A stretch of DNA of 58,056 nt, from positions 1-58,056 of the forward strand of contig MLAK01001371.1 in NCBI GenBank assembly GCA_001839685.1. The letters run 5' to 3'. Below the pieces are notes generated by a model. The model ran no database searches, was not told the origin of the DNA, and worked only from the letters and a program-made list of their open reading frames with translations. Shown one piece after another: positions 21,901 through 32,068 of the stretch. A program made the translations under genes and the position numbers. The stretch is from Tritrichomonas foetus. Its lineage: Eukaryota > Parabasalia > Tritrichomonadida > Tritrichomonadidae. Position 1 is the stretch's first letter. Every line of letters begins with the position of its first letter.

Positions 21901-23638
21901 TATCATTTCGAGGATTTATAAGTTTAGTTGCAATCATTTCAGCGTGTTTAGCTTCAGTTGGTAAAGTTTTAATATGACTTGTTGCAAAGAAATAAGTCCT
22001 TTCAATTCTTGTTCGGGCGCCATTTCGTAGCAATCTATAAATAGTTACATATTCTGAAGCTTCTTTATCTTTACACATAATATCACCTAAAAATGCAGCA
22101 AAAGCAGATGCAACGTAAGGATTATTTGGGTATACTAGACAAAGCTGATTATATTCACGTTGAATATCTTCTTCATTCTTTTTTAATGCCATTGAAAGTG
22201 TTTCTAAATCAGTAATGTTCCCACGAATGACAGATTCCCAAATAAATCGCATTTGATTTCTACATTTTTCAGTTTTCTCTAAAATATGTGATAATTTCTT
22301 TTTCAAACTTTTAGAAAGACCTCTTTCACGTTGTTGATATAAAGAATACATTTGGAAAAGTAAATATTTCATTTCTAGACTATGCTTTTTTGCTTTTTGA
22401 ACTTGACGTGTCGCTAATTTAAGCATTGCAGCATCGTCCGGATAAATTGCAGCATATCTCATGAATAGGAAAAGAATTCTTTTATTTCCAGGATAACATT
22501 TTTCAGCTACTTCAAATGCGTGCCATGAATGACAATATTGGTGACCAAATTCGAATCCAATTTTAAGTATTTGAACAACTTGTCCAATTTCAATTTTATC
22601 GAATAAATCTGGTTCATTAAATGCTTTTTCACATAATTGAAGATAACATTTATTTACATAGTTTACATAGAAATTATTGACAATTCTCATAATGATGTAA
22701 AAAATGATAGCAACGAAAATTACAATTTCATTCATAGTTTGATCGAAAAGAAAGAGGAAAGATTCAACCAAAACGAAAACTGTGCACATTTCATAAAAAG
22801 CAATAAATTTTCCACGCATTTCATAACTACCCCAATAATCAGGTCTTAGATATTCAATAATATGAAAACATAATAAAATGACAAAAATTATAAATAATGG
22901 AATTGCATTTAAAATTGAGCCACTTAGTGAAGAAAATAAGCTATTTAAATAAACTGAAGCAAAATAAAAGGCCGCTGATTTTGCATCGAGTAAATGAATG
23001 GTTTGTGGTCGAAATGTTAATGATGGTGTTACGAAAATAACCTGGAGAAGAAAAAATACACAAGCCAAAAGAATCCCAATAATAAATAAAATTATATGCA
23101 TGACCAAATATTCTTTCCCATGAATAAATGAATTGAGTCCCTTTGAAAAATTGACACCCAGAACGATCAAAAAACATGAAACAAACGCATTCAAAACAAT
23201 ACAAATTAAATTAATTGCAAATGCATTAATTTTTGTATATTTTTGAAAAACTCTTAAATTCCAATATAAATAGCAAATGAAGGCGACCAAAGCGAGATAA
23301 AGTAAAGACGTAATTATTATAAATGCTAATTCCGATGCGTCTGCTGTACAGAAATTTGTTATCACCGCAAAGATATTTATGATTCGACCAAGGAGCGATC
23401 CCTTGGGCCAAAGGTCGGTATTGTATGGAGAAAGGAGAACGGCTGTCATTTGTATAAAATGATAGACACGCATCACAAGGATAACGTTTTCATGCGCAGG
23501 CGCCATCGTGTATACGTAATCGAAAAATCGGAAACAATCGTCTCGAAAATTTTTTAAAGTTCGTCGCTTGAGTAACCTTCGGTATTTCTGACGGCGAGAG
23601 ACGTCTGACAGCACAGAGAAATCGGAGAGATTGTGCAT
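18962..23638 (-). CDS. Giant multi-pass class III nucleotidyl cyclase with PAS domain
   Basis: This 1558-aa protein starts at ATG 23638; the TTG just before is discounted. The N-terminus (about 45-340) holds seven or so hydrophobic helices, then a roughly 290-aa soluble helical region. Further helices lie near 632, 839, 929 and 1139, with large loops between. A cytosolic PAS-like domain follows (about 1205-1330; LPDAAIFLNKELVIHSTNSA), then a coiled signalling helix and a C-terminal class III cyclase domain (about 1340-1550). Metal-binding aspartates are present in FIDIVEFSKW and LGDNYLAAGG. Lys in KIKSLGD and Glu in SFEVLGD at the purine-selecting positions suggest ATP rather than GTP. The transition-state Asn and Arg of the usual N-x-A-x-R motif are replaced in ISLASELEKTG by Ser and Glu. 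The layout is typical of the expanded trichomonad cyclase family. It probably makes cAMP in response to surface or intracellular cues, if active. Confidence 0.9.
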   Translation of the reverse strand: MHNLSDFSVLSDVSRRQKYRRLLKRRTLKNFRDDCFRFFDYVYTMAPAHENVILVMRVYHFIQMTAVLLSPYNTDLWPKGSLLGRIINIFAVITNFCTADASELAFIIITSLLYLALVAFICYLYWNLRVFQKYTKINAFAINLICIVLNAFVSCFLIVLGVNFSKGLNSFIHGKEYLVMHIILFIIGILLACVFFLLQVIFVTPSLTFRPQTIHLLDAKSAAFYFASVYLNSLFSSLSGSILNAIPLFIIFVILLCFHIIEYLRPDYWGSYEMRGKFIAFYEMCTVFVLVESFLFLFDQTMNEIVIFVAIIFYIIMRIVNNFYVNYVNKCYLQLCEKAFNEPDLFDKIEIGQVVQILKIGFEFGHQYCHSWHAFEVAEKCYPGNKRILFLFMRYAAIYPDDAAMLKLATRQVQKAKKHSLEMKYLLFQMYSLYQQRERGLSKSLKKKLSHILEKTEKCRNQMRFIWESVIRGNITDLETLSMALKKNEEDIQREYNQLCLVYPNNPYVASAFAAFLGDIMCKDKEASEYVTIYRLLRNGARTRIERTYFFATSHIKTLPTEAKHAEMIATKLINPRNDSHSQSIASIANLGTIGDMNDPTEDKSQQKYIEAMIDSVHLPSMKYGPVLIFSSVSLIFPIMTIFFVLYVLNHMKINNECISLVEDISLEQVSLANTFVVYTNFLLNKNQILKSNYVDVLGIDQEDITNIIERFRLLTVLLNSINTKFPKMYKTGYFNETLTLLFTDTMNYIKVFPNETYGEKYGSYEFYLSNCAETAMRYVIVRTTRAFEFRAIWTYLLSTSHFLNQSIKFSDVYTDEIRVMMQENFKNTMRIVMSTGLVALFIFLGITAFVFTKMHQEKGALFRCFKSLPKNTISSIVGKLNSQSGKHNDEENTHILTSQEEHSLRALTMMQNQYHVNYSYYPVYVILCIFSISVICTLLFIIYSQRYLTKHFPKLCSVMSAASDLHSTFSSILLNGYRVMMYNMTGYPFSLMQSREEIIRETLYLINSIPHHMHKYRFGDSSYNSSGLSGISTDIIDDFTTSPEITISLPDSDDTILEMLSLENAMVYLEMLFQNFFYQLMYKPGNITLIYPLFNSALSWIFNTSYPDIVLRTVNDSIACANELQDYVQITYITVPVIIFDLIIFICGILLIPPFKQSGEVAQWAMRLMLFCQPNIVLQSRKIVKILSNDFTSDENEDNEESSDFYEKLIAHLPDAAIFLNKELVIHSTNSAFEKLFGEFKIGTSLFDLFVPAKGKESSYLSFDSALRKIMSARVSPCFSGDIDVTINEENKLLHLSLIAVNGDGEIQNEPILPDFLSIFSLEIKNITAFVDCQTKLDSEKQKISNLLAQVLPQPIVTRVMNCEPNICFSVQSASIVFIDIVEFSKWSSTVEPSLVMNTLNILIEQFDRILGSFNKLTKIKSLGDNYLAAGGIFDEVNQPQVHAFQAISFGLDVISALDLINVQTSLSLRIRVGLNTGGPVIAGLLNLLKPSFEVLGDTISLASELEKTGVPMNVHIPHHVLSIINEDEFLTKKTENIIFKGQEMQTYLVSGYLSSG

Positions 23639-24162
23639 CAAAGACGCCAGAAGTCGCTATCAGAAATTGATTTAATTTATTTCAGATTTTTTCAATATTC
23701 ATTCCACATAACAATTCAAAATCTTTGATATTAACCTTCAATTTTTTGTTTTTCGATTCAATTAACCTATCAGAATTGAAAAGTATTCAATTTTCATATT
23801 TAATTATTCAAATTTTTGAATAGTTGCAAACTTTTTCTTTAAACTCCGATATATCCAAATTTCACCATAGTCTGTCAAAAATCGCCAATTTGTACATCAG
23901 CTTTTGAATTTGCTGGGTGAGATTCGATACAATGCACCATCAAATGAATAAAGAATTCATATAAGCACTTCCTAGTTTTATACGGGGTGCGCTTGTAATC
24001 AATGCTTGAAAATTATCTACCTTAATAGAATGTTCGCAAAAATATTTATTGTGAAACCTTTTTATATAACTGAGAAGACAGAATATATATAAAGATATAC
24101 AACTCCATTACAATGAAATATACTTCAAATGTGAATAAAGTTTCTTGGAATATTCGATATAA
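23639..24162. other. Intergenic, no gene seen
   Basis: A+T-rich DNA upstream of the cyclase. No frame or repeat was recognised before the palindromic element at 24163. Confidence 0.5.
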
Positions 24163-24252
24163 GTGCGATTCGACCGTTTTATAGTGAACATTTAAGGTCA
24201 AACTAAAGGTCAAATCACCGAAAAGTGTTCACGGTATATCTGGTCGCAATTT
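24163..24252. repeat. Small palindromic element
   Basis: The left end reads GTGCGATTCGACCGTTTTAT then GTGAACA. The reverse complement of the right end reads TTGCGACC then GTGAACACTTTTCG. Between them lie AAGGTCAAACTAAAGGTCAAA direct repeats. The imperfect inverted symmetry over about 90 bp suggests a minute fold-back element. Related partial copies lie at 13766 and about 2225. Confidence 0.5.
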
Positions 24253-24366
24253 TGTTCTATCATATGACCAAATTTTGATTGAATTTTTCCATCTGAAAAT
24301 AAAAAGAAAAAGGAAAAAAAGTGAGAAAATAATAAATGCTTGAAAATAGTATGAAAAGAACGATGT

Positions 24367-24954
24367 TTAACAACATTTTTTGTTGTTTTTATCAGCATTG
24401 TTGAGATCAACGCTTGATTTCCTTCTAGGTCCAACTGCTGTTGGATTGACTCTTAAATATTCTTCACAAACATCTTCGAATACCTCGTTAATGCCTTTTC
24501 CTGTAACAGCTGATGTTTCACGATAGAGAGCCTTTATTTCGTTAGCGACGGCTTCTCCTTGCTCGGTTGAAACTTGACGATTGGGTAGGTCGGATTTGTT
24601 GCCTACAAGACAAACGACGACGGAGCTCTGGTTGGCATCATTGAGGCGAGCGTACCAATCGCTGACGGAATTAAGTGTAGATGGGTTCGTAAGATCGAAG
24701 ACGATTAGGGCGATTTTAGCGTCTCTGTAATATTGAGAGGTGAGGCCACGATAGGCTTCTTGTCCAGCAGTATCCCAAATGAGGAGGTCGATGTCAACCT
24801 TACCAAGCTTAACTTTGGCGTTGCAGAAGCCTGCGGCGATTGTTGGACGAGTTTGGCTTGAAAACTCACCAGTTAAATAGCGGAGTGAAAGGCAAGTTTT
24901 ACCGACGCTTGAATCACCAATGACGACAACTTTAAGTGATAATTCGCTTGACAT
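24367..24954 (-). CDS. Rab-family small GTPase
   Basis: This 195-aa protein starts at ATG 24954; the upstream GTG at 24975 is rejected. It has P-loop GDSSVGKT (13-20), switch I Thr38 within RPTIAAGF, WDTAGQE (60-66), NKSD (119-122) and ETSA (146-149). The C-terminus is hypervariable and ends KKCC for double geranylgeranylation. The residue after the glutamine of WDTAGQE and the YR of switch II (AYRGL) follow Rab5/Rab21-type sequences, but I would not name a subtype. It cycles between GTP and GDP to direct vesicle traffic. AAAAAAGTGAC lies about 60 bases upstream of the ATG. Confidence 0.93.
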   Translation of the reverse strand: MSSELSLKVVVIGDSSVGKTCLSLRYLTGEFSSQTRPTIAAGFCNAKVKLGKVDIDLLIWDTAGQEAYRGLTSQYYRDAKIALIVFDLTNPSTLNSVSDWYARLNDANQSSVVVCLVGNKSDLPNRQVSTEQGEAVANEIKALYRETSAVTGKGINEVFEDVCEEYLRVNPTAVGPRRKSSVDLNNADKNNKKCC

Positions 24955-26125
24955 TTTGGATTTTTGCTGGAGCACGTAAACTATTGAATTTTGCTCTCAA
25001 TCATCAAACAAAACAAAAAAGTGACATTTTACAATCCACTTGAATTTCAAAATATAAATCATTGATATTTCAGACTACATTGAAATATTGATCTTTGAAA
25101 AGAATAATTGAAGTAGACTTAACCACGTGGGTTTAGCATTTTTTCAAGAAGAAAATTGATTTAAATGAGATTGGAAATAAGAAATTTTCATGATTTGAAT
25201 GCAAAATGAGATGATTCTTGGAAAAAAAGCTTCTCACAATTTTTTTTTTGGCTTTCTCCAAAATCGCTCTTTTTTCGGTTTAATTGTTGCAAAATTTCAA
25301 AACTATGAATAAATATGGCTCATAACTATAAAAAATAGATTTAACAATTGACTGAAAGCTGTTCACCCGAAAACTGAAACAATAGCTTCTTCAGAATCAT
25401 TTTCGAAATATTTTTGAATTCGGCCATTTGCGAAGTTTGCGATAAGGGAAATTTNCGTCATTCTTTTAGCTATTTGGGTTTTGATTTTTGACTGATGGTA
25501 TTAAGTAATACTGATGATAAGGATCATTTTAGTGATTTCGTACGTTAAGACTATTTGGTTTGTATACATCTGCAAAATGTTCAATTTATGCAATACAATT
25601 GAATTTATGTGAAAAAATTGAAAACATCTGATCGTTTTTGTTGAAATTTTTCAATCAGAAAACCCTTAAAAAATTGAATAAATAGCTTTTTAAATCGAGT
25701 AACATTAAAAGAGCTGGTGATAGAATTGACCTTTATCCTCGAAATATTGGTGAAATATTTATTGTCATTTGTTGGCTCATCCTAGCTCAGAAATGGCTTC
25801 ATAGATCATCAGATCTATGTTTTCGAATATATAAAATGCCTTCAAGGGCTATAAAGTCATTATTTTTAATTTTTTCCTCAAAGATCAGAATGGAATGTAC
25901 GTCAGATTATTCTATTGGTGTATAATTTCTCTCAATACCAAAATTTCATATGTAACTAGTGTTAAAAATGATAAATCTGGTCTCATGAGCTTGATTTTTC
26001 GAAAACAATCTAGAGATGATATGACCCTTTTAACTAACAAAAAGTTAATCAGTCCTATAGTTAATTTAATCTAGTGCCATCAAAGCTTTTTGACAATTTT
26101 TATACTTTTATATTGTAAAAAGTTT
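24955..26125. other. Intergenic, no gene seen
   Basis: Divergent spacer between the Rab gene (minus) and the Vps-like gene (plus). AAAAAAGTG occurs at 25015, near the Rab start. The remainder is A+T-rich without a recognised frame; one N is at about 25455. Confidence 0.5.
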
Positions 26126-29086
26126 ATGAAATTTGAATTTGATTTACTCAAACAGAAAGAAATTTCAATTCTCTCTGGCAGCAGCAAACCATTGATTGTT
26201 GCATCTAATTATCGATTTACTATTTTATATTGCGAGGACAAGCGAATTTTAATATACGATAATGAAGAAAATCATTTAAACGAATTTCAACATCAAGAAA
26301 TTGATAATTCTAAAATTAAATTCATTTCTATTTCACCAAAAGGTGAATTTTTTTCTCTTTGCGTCACAAATAAAATTTTTCTTATTGATGCAATTCACAA
26401 ACAAATTTTATATAAAATTGACATTTCTTTTGATGAACAAAATTCTGATGGAGATGAAATTGTTATTGAAGATTGTCAATTCATTGATCACTATATTTTT
26501 GTAGCAGTTTTTTCGAATAACATGATGAGAAAGTTTACAATATTTAATGGAACACTTGGATTCGCTGTTTTGCAGAATGATTATCATGATTTATCGAACA
26601 AAATATCAAAAATTGTTCCAACGTCAACAGAATTAACACAATCCATTGTTGTTGGTTTACTCTCAAATAATCAGATTCTTGTATTTGACATAACCAATGA
26701 TGAATTTTCAAAGATTGCCAATATAGATGTTGAAAATTGTTCAACTGCATATTTATCAATTGAAACTGATTCTTATAAAGTTGCTTTCATCGAAAGCAAC
26801 AATCTTTTCATCAAAGAAATTCATAATGATACGATTAATGATCTTTGCACCATCCAATTAAAGGACAATAATATTACTGGTGTTTCATTTCTCACCAAAT
26901 CTTTAATTCTTACAATTTCCTCAGAAAATCAAATTTCAATATATTCTATGCTCGATAAAGAATTGAAAAATTGCGTAAATATTGAAGGAGATTTTTATTT
27001 AACCAATAACAGTATTCTATCATACACATCAAATGGAAAATACACGCTTTTCAATTTATGTTCATTCAATGAAATTTTATCTCAATATCAATCGAAAAAA
27101 TTAATTAAAGAAGGAATCGAATTGTGTCGCTTTGTCTATAATGACGAAAATTTTGTTGAGCTATATGATTTGCTTCCAAATAATCATTCAGAAAAAATTT
27201 CAGCCATTCAAAATGAAGTTTCAGAACTTCTAATTCTTTATTTTACAGAAGAAGAGAATATTCTAGAAGTTATTGAAATTGCAGTTTCATTTAATCTCTG
27301 TGATTTTCTTCAAGAAATGATTCCAAAAACTTTCCCTAGTAGTTTAAGTCAAGTTATCAAAGAAATGATAAAATATGATCCAACTGCACAAAAAATGTAT
27401 TATGCACCGAAATTTATTGATCTAATATGTGATGCACACAATGATTTGAATTGCGATGAAGTTAAAAACTTCTTACTTTCTTTACCCGCAAATTTACTGA
27501 GTACCGAGTATTATACGAAAATTTTAACATATTCCCAAAAAATCAACTCACCCTCATTTGCAGGTGATCTCATGGTAAAAATCAATTCTCCACTCAAAGC
27601 ATTATCATTATACGAAATGTCAGGTGACAATGAAAAGATTTTTGATATTTTGAAAGAATTTTCTTCACCTTCAATAATCAATTGGCTTTTTGCCCATAAA
27701 AATTATGAATTTCCCAGATTATCATTAATAGTTAAATCCAATTCAATTTTTCTCCTGAAAAAGATTCTAAATTCACAAAAAATTCCTTTTTCCAAAGATT
27801 TAATGATAAATGCTTTATTGATGACATTTTCTAATGAAAAGGTTACAGGAAAGAGTCAATTTTTCAAAGAATTAGAATCATTTATAATAAAATGTGATTC
27901 AATCAAAAAGTTCTCACAAAATTCGCTCGAATACTTAACAAAGAAAATTTTTACTGATGATTATTCTCAACCTGATACTCGAGAAATTTTATTATTGAAA
28001 TTATTGAATTTAAACGTTTTCCCTGATGAAGTTTCCGGTCTTTTATATAAAAAATGTTCATTATTTGGCTTTAAAGAAGCCAAAGATTATATTTCTAATA
28101 CTAATAGATATTCTGGTTACATTCTTGAAGATAAAATAAATGAATGCTCAAGTAATACAATTGATTGGATCAGTTTTATTTATCGAGAAGATACAAAAGA
28201 GTTTATAGAAAAAGTTATTATAGAAAAAATTGACTCAATTTTATGTTTGAAAGATCATCACTTGCTTTTATCTATTTTACCACACGATTTCATTCAAAAA
28301 TTGATTGATGAAATCAAAACTCCAGATTTAAGATTTTATTTTATTCATTTAATCATTTCTGAAGATTTAATCGTATTAATTTGTCCATATTTCATTGAAT
28401 CTTTACCATTTTTATCTAAGTTTTATAAAAATGATATTTTCCAGGTGATTAAAAGTGGTTTATTTGATGATGTACATTTATTGCTGAACGAATGTGATCG
28501 TTTATTCTTGTATGACTGTTGTTGTCAAATTTGTGTTATGAATAAATTAACAGAAAATATAGAAAATTATTTACCAAATTTAATTTTGATTGATTGGAAA
28601 CAAAAAGAATTAATTCTTGAATCAACTACTTTAATTTTCATGAATAAATCAAATCATGATTATTTTGATCTCATTGCAACTACTTTTGCCCAATTAATTG
28701 AAAAAGAAAGAGATGACTTTGAATATTTACTGAATCTTTATCATGAAATCTGTGAAATTTCTCTTCAAAATGTTGGTTTTTGTAAAGTTTTACAAATTAC
28801 TCGTGAAATGTTTCCTGTGGTTGGACCTGACCATTACCAACAAATCATTAAAAGCGTTCTTACCTGCCATAAACTAAATCCAGACAATTTATTGGAGCTT
28901 GAAAACAATATTAATTCCAGTCAAGTCCCACTTGCTTCAAAACATTCAATTTGTGGAAGCTGTAAGATGCCACTATTCATTGAAGGAATAGGAATATTTA
29001 CTTTTGAGTGTGGTCATGCTGTTCATAATTTAGGTTATTGTGCGAATGAATTTAAGGAATGTCCAATTTGTTGCCAAAAGTCATAG
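26126..29086 (+). CDS. HOPS/CORVET-type Vps protein (Vps8/11/18-like) with C-terminal RING
   Basis: This 986-aa protein starts at ATG 26126 (MKFEFDLL); the earlier in-frame TTG at 26090 is discounted. The first 330 or so residues are beta-rich with propeller-like repeats (ILIYDNEEN, IFLIDAIHKQ, QILVFDITND). The middle 600 residues are alpha-solenoid (KALSLYEMSGDNEKIFDILK, a clathrin-repeat-like stretch). The last 45 residues form a RING-H2-like zinc site: CGSC, then ECGHAVH, then GYC and CPICC. Propeller, solenoid and terminal RING in this order define the Vps11/Vps18/Vps8/Vps41 group, which tethers late endosomes and lysosomes or early endosomes for fusion with Rab7 or Rab5. I cannot settle which member it is. 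AATAAA overlaps the region right after the stop (29090). Confidence 0.7.
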   Translation: MKFEFDLLKQKEISILSGSSKPLIVASNYRFTILYCEDKRILIYDNEENHLNEFQHQEIDNSKIKFISISPKGEFFSLCVTNKIFLIDAIHKQILYKIDISFDEQNSDGDEIVIEDCQFIDHYIFVAVFSNNMMRKFTIFNGTLGFAVLQNDYHDLSNKISKIVPTSTELTQSIVVGLLSNNQILVFDITNDEFSKIANIDVENCSTAYLSIETDSYKVAFIESNNLFIKEIHNDTINDLCTIQLKDNNITGVSFLTKSLILTISSENQISIYSMLDKELKNCVNIEGDFYLTNNSILSYTSNGKYTLFNLCSFNEILSQYQSKKLIKEGIELCRFVYNDENFVELYDLLPNNHSEKISAIQNEVSELLILYFTEEENILEVIEIAVSFNLCDFLQEMIPKTFPSSLSQVIKEMIKYDPTAQKMYYAPKFIDLICDAHNDLNCDEVKNFLLSLPANLLSTEYYTKILTYSQKINSPSFAGDLMVKINSPLKALSLYEMSGDNEKIFDILKEFSSPSIINWLFAHKNYEFPRLSLIVKSNSIFLLKKILNSQKIPFSKDLMINALLMTFSNEKVTGKSQFFKELESFIIKCDSIKKFSQNSLEYLTKKIFTDDYSQPDTREILLLKLLNLNVFPDEVSGLLYKKCSLFGFKEAKDYISNTNRYSGYILEDKINECSSNTIDWISFIYREDTKEFIEKVIIEKIDSILCLKDHHLLLSILPHDFIQKLIDEIKTPDLRFYFIHLIISEDLIVLICPYFIESLPFLSKFYKNDIFQVIKSGLFDDVHLLLNECDRLFLYDCCCQICVMNKLTENIENYLPNLILIDWKQKELILESTTLIFMNKSNHDYFDLIATTFAQLIEKERDDFEYLLNLYHEICEISLQNVGFCKVLQITREMFPVVGPDHYQQIIKSVLTCHKLNPDNLLELENNINSSQVPLASKHSICGSCKMPLFIEGIGIFTFECGHAVHNLGYCANEFKECPICCQKS

Positions 29087-29089
29087 TTT

Positions 29090-29095
29090 AATAAA
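29090..29095 (+). terminator. AATAAA poly(A)-signal-like hexamer
   Basis: AATAAA starts four bases after the TAG of the Vps-like gene. Confidence 0.45.
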
Positions 29096-29648
29096 TATTT
29101 ATTCGTTTATGAAATTTTTCCAGATTCTATTTTTTTAGGAATTTAATATTCATAGTATTCAAAACATAAATTAAATAAAATTAATTTTCTATATTATGTC
29201 TTGTGTAAAAACTCTGTAAAGAACTATTTGTCCACTCAGATTTTGAGTGAAATAGGAATCATTATGATTATTAAAACATCATTTTTTCACAATACTAATT
29301 TAGTGTAAAATTTTAGATGTTTTTTCAAATTGTAAAAAAAATGTAAGAGATTCGTAATGCATGTGAATGATTTGTGGAGAGGGTTAAAATTATATATCAA
29401 ATTTGGCTGTTTCTGTTGATGAATTTCTCTTTGGGGGTTATATAATACAAATAAAAAGTGAAAATTTTGATGTTTTCACTGAAATTTTTTCAGTGTTTAT
29501 TTGTACGAATATAATCAAATATTTCAATGTCTAATCATTATTTTATTATGAAAAAGTAAATAATTTCAATGGGAATGACCAGATAAAATTACCTAATTTT
29601 TGATCTTCATTTTTGATATCATATTCAATTAAAAAATCCAAAATATTA
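29096..29648. other. Intergenic with promoter-like elements
   Basis: No gene is visible. An initiator-like TCATA at 29619-29623 lies 28 bases before the CARMIL-like ATG, matching the trichomonad consensus TCAY(T/A). AAAAAGTGAAAA is at about 29455. Confidence 0.4.
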
Positions 29649-32033
29649 ATGTCAGAGAAATCAATGGATTTCGGTTCATTGAACCCACTTTTCAAACTCC
29701 CAACAACGAAAATACTTTGGTGCGGTTACGTTAAAAAGGTTCGATCCCACAATTCAACGAAAAAGATATATTTGATCGTTGCCACTCCCGGTCTCTTTTT
29801 TGTCGAGAAAAGAACATTCCCGCGGTCATACAATGTCAGTCTCGTTATGCCCTTCACAGAAATTCATCTCATTTTGATCGATTCGAATTCCGCCATAATT
29901 TCTTCAGATCCGAAAAAAGAAAACATCACAATTATTTCAGACGATAGAATAACAATATGTTCGATTATTTTCTCACTTGAAAAGTCGCTCTATGGAAATG
30001 ATAATCATTCATTTCGATTGGAATGTTCATCAGATATGAAAAAGGAATTTGAGAGCTCTTCTTATCTCTATGAAACCAAATATGCCCTTGTTGACCGTTT
30101 TGTCAACTTTTTGTTAGTAACTGATCATGAAAAGCAAAACATGAAAAATGTGAATCTTGATTTGATTCAAGAAAATGTCGAGCTTTTAAAATCGACAAAA
30201 AATTCTTTCACATTTACAAGTGACTTAAGTGCATCAACATATTCATCACAAATTGCTCAATCTATTGCTTTTGATAATGATGTTACAACAATTACACTTT
30301 TTTCTTTGAATTTTTCTTCATTTTTGCCACATTTTATTCCAATTCTTCAACACAATACATCAATTAAAAGAATTATAATGAACAATGTAAACTTCAGTGG
30401 TGCCTTGAAATCTCTAACGGGATTCACCAAGCCATCAATTCTATTTGAAGAGTTAGAGTTTTACAAATGTGAGCTTTCTTCAAATGATTTTGTTTCTTTC
30501 ATTAATTTCTTTTCAAATGTAAAATCAAAAATTTTTTCTCTTTCTTTTGAACAATGCAGAATGAATGAAACTACAGTTAATGCTTTATTTATGGCAATAA
30601 CTGAATATTCTTGTTTTTCAGAACTTCAAGCGCTTTCATTTATGAATATGAAACCTGGATCATTGAATAATGCCGAAATAGTGAGATTGTTTTCATCAAA
30701 TTGGATTCTTCAAACAACTTCACTCAAATTGTTCAATATAATTAATTGTGATTTAGATATTTCTTCATTTTTCACTAAAATCTTCTCTAAAAAAACAAAT
30801 ATTGCGTCTGTCGACTTTAGTCGGAATAATTGCTCTAATAAATTCATTTCCACCTCTCTCCGCTCGCCATCACGTTCTTCACCACGTCCTGTTCAAAGTG
30901 GTGCAAAAGGTGAAGTTCAGAATGGAAGTTTGAGTAAAAGATTGTTTTTACCGAGTTGTATGTCATTTTCTGGATGTGCTTTTACAAGTTCATCTTTTGA
31001 TCAATTAGCTCAACTGATTTCTGGTTCTGATGTTTCTAATTTATCTTTTGATCATATTGAAATTAATGATTTGTGTATTTATGATAGTTTCTTACATTTT
31101 AATTGTCCAAATTTAACTACTTTTTCATGGGAAGAAAATCTAATGGATCCTGTCTGTGTGGAGAAATTAATGATATTTTTGAATCACAATAACACAATTC
31201 AAAATTTATTCCTTTCAAGTTCTATTAAAATAAGTCCAGATGAATCTGTTCAATTTTTGAGTAGCTTTATTGAATCATCACATTTAATTACACTCGTAAT
31301 TCGTGGAAATGACATGTGTTACCTCGGTGAACATATATATTATATTCTACAGAGTTTGTTGAAGCAATCAACAATTAAAATTCTTGATGTAACTCATCAA
31401 AAAATTGGTGATCATGGCCTTGATCTTCTTTATGAACTTGCTTCAAATTGTCTAGAAGAACTTTATTTTGATCATTGTGAAGTTTCATCAGCTGATGTTT
31501 TAACATCATTCTGTCAAGATCTAATGGAAACTGAATTAATAAAAACAAATTGGCCCGCTGTTGAAGAAAGAATGATTATTTCTAGAACACCTTTACAAAC
31601 GAAACAAGAGGTGAAAAGAAAATTAGATACAACGAAAAATTCATTCATTGAACGTTTTGGTCAGAGCTGTGTCGATTCTTCACCAACATTACGTGAACAT
31701 GAAGAAACAAAAAGATCACGATCATCATCATCATTTCTGGAAAAGAACGTAGTGAATAATGGATTAAATTCAGATCGAATAAGAAGGAAATCTGTCGCAA
31801 TTTCTGAAAAAAATGTAAAACGACAGCCACAAACTCCTGGAAGAAAATCAGTTGCAGCACATTTAATTCCAAATCCAGGATTGCAACCAAAACCAAAAGA
31901 GTTTTGTACCTTTGATCTCGCTTTTGTTGAACCTGAGATTTCTGCATTAATGTGTGAATGTTTGGGAATAGAAAAATTGAATAATAATAATGATGTACTT
32001 GTTAGAAAGTATAAAGAAATCAATAGAGTTTAA
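29649..32033 (+). CDS. CARMIL-like protein: atypical PH domain plus leucine-rich repeats
   Basis: This 794-aa protein starts at ATG 29649 (MSEKSMDFG). Residues about 18-125 form a beta-rich PH-like domain (ILWCGYVKKVRS, KIYLIVATPGLFFVEKR, VMPFTEIHLILIDS), placed as in CARMIL proteins. A linker is followed by leucine-rich repeats from about 180 to 640 (IKRIIMNNVNFSGALKSLTG, SKIFSLSFEQCRMN, IASVDFSRNNC, IKILDVTHQKIGDHGLDLL). The C-terminal 150 residues are basic and Ser-rich (RSRSSSSF, RRKSVAISEK, PGRKSVAAHL), like the disordered tail that binds capping protein in CARMILs. I do not see a clear capping-protein-binding motif. In well-studied species CARMIL uncaps actin filaments at the membrane. 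AATAAA lies at 32069. Confidence 0.7.
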   Translation: MSEKSMDFGSLNPLFKLPTTKILWCGYVKKVRSHNSTKKIYLIVATPGLFFVEKRTFPRSYNVSLVMPFTEIHLILIDSNSAIISSDPKKENITIISDDRITICSIIFSLEKSLYGNDNHSFRLECSSDMKKEFESSSYLYETKYALVDRFVNFLLVTDHEKQNMKNVNLDLIQENVELLKSTKNSFTFTSDLSASTYSSQIAQSIAFDNDVTTITLFSLNFSSFLPHFIPILQHNTSIKRIIMNNVNFSGALKSLTGFTKPSILFEELEFYKCELSSNDFVSFINFFSNVKSKIFSLSFEQCRMNETTVNALFMAITEYSCFSELQALSFMNMKPGSLNNAEIVRLFSSNWILQTTSLKLFNIINCDLDISSFFTKIFSKKTNIASVDFSRNNCSNKFISTSLRSPSRSSPRPVQSGAKGEVQNGSLSKRLFLPSCMSFSGCAFTSSSFDQLAQLISGSDVSNLSFDHIEINDLCIYDSFLHFNCPNLTTFSWEENLMDPVCVEKLMIFLNHNNTIQNLFLSSSIKISPDESVQFLSSFIESSHLITLVIRGNDMCYLGEHIYYILQSLLKQSTIKILDVTHQKIGDHGLDLLYELASNCLEELYFDHCEVSSADVLTSFCQDLMETELIKTNWPAVEERMIISRTPLQTKQEVKRKLDTTKNSFIERFGQSCVDSSPTLREHEETKRSRSSSSFLEKNVVNNGLNSDRIRRKSVAISEKNVKRQPQTPGRKSVAAHLIPNPGLQPKPKEFCTFDLAFVEPEISALMCECLGIEKLNNNNDVLVRKYKEINRV

Positions 32034-32068
32034 ATGCAATTGTATTTATGTTTCTGTTTAAGTATAGA

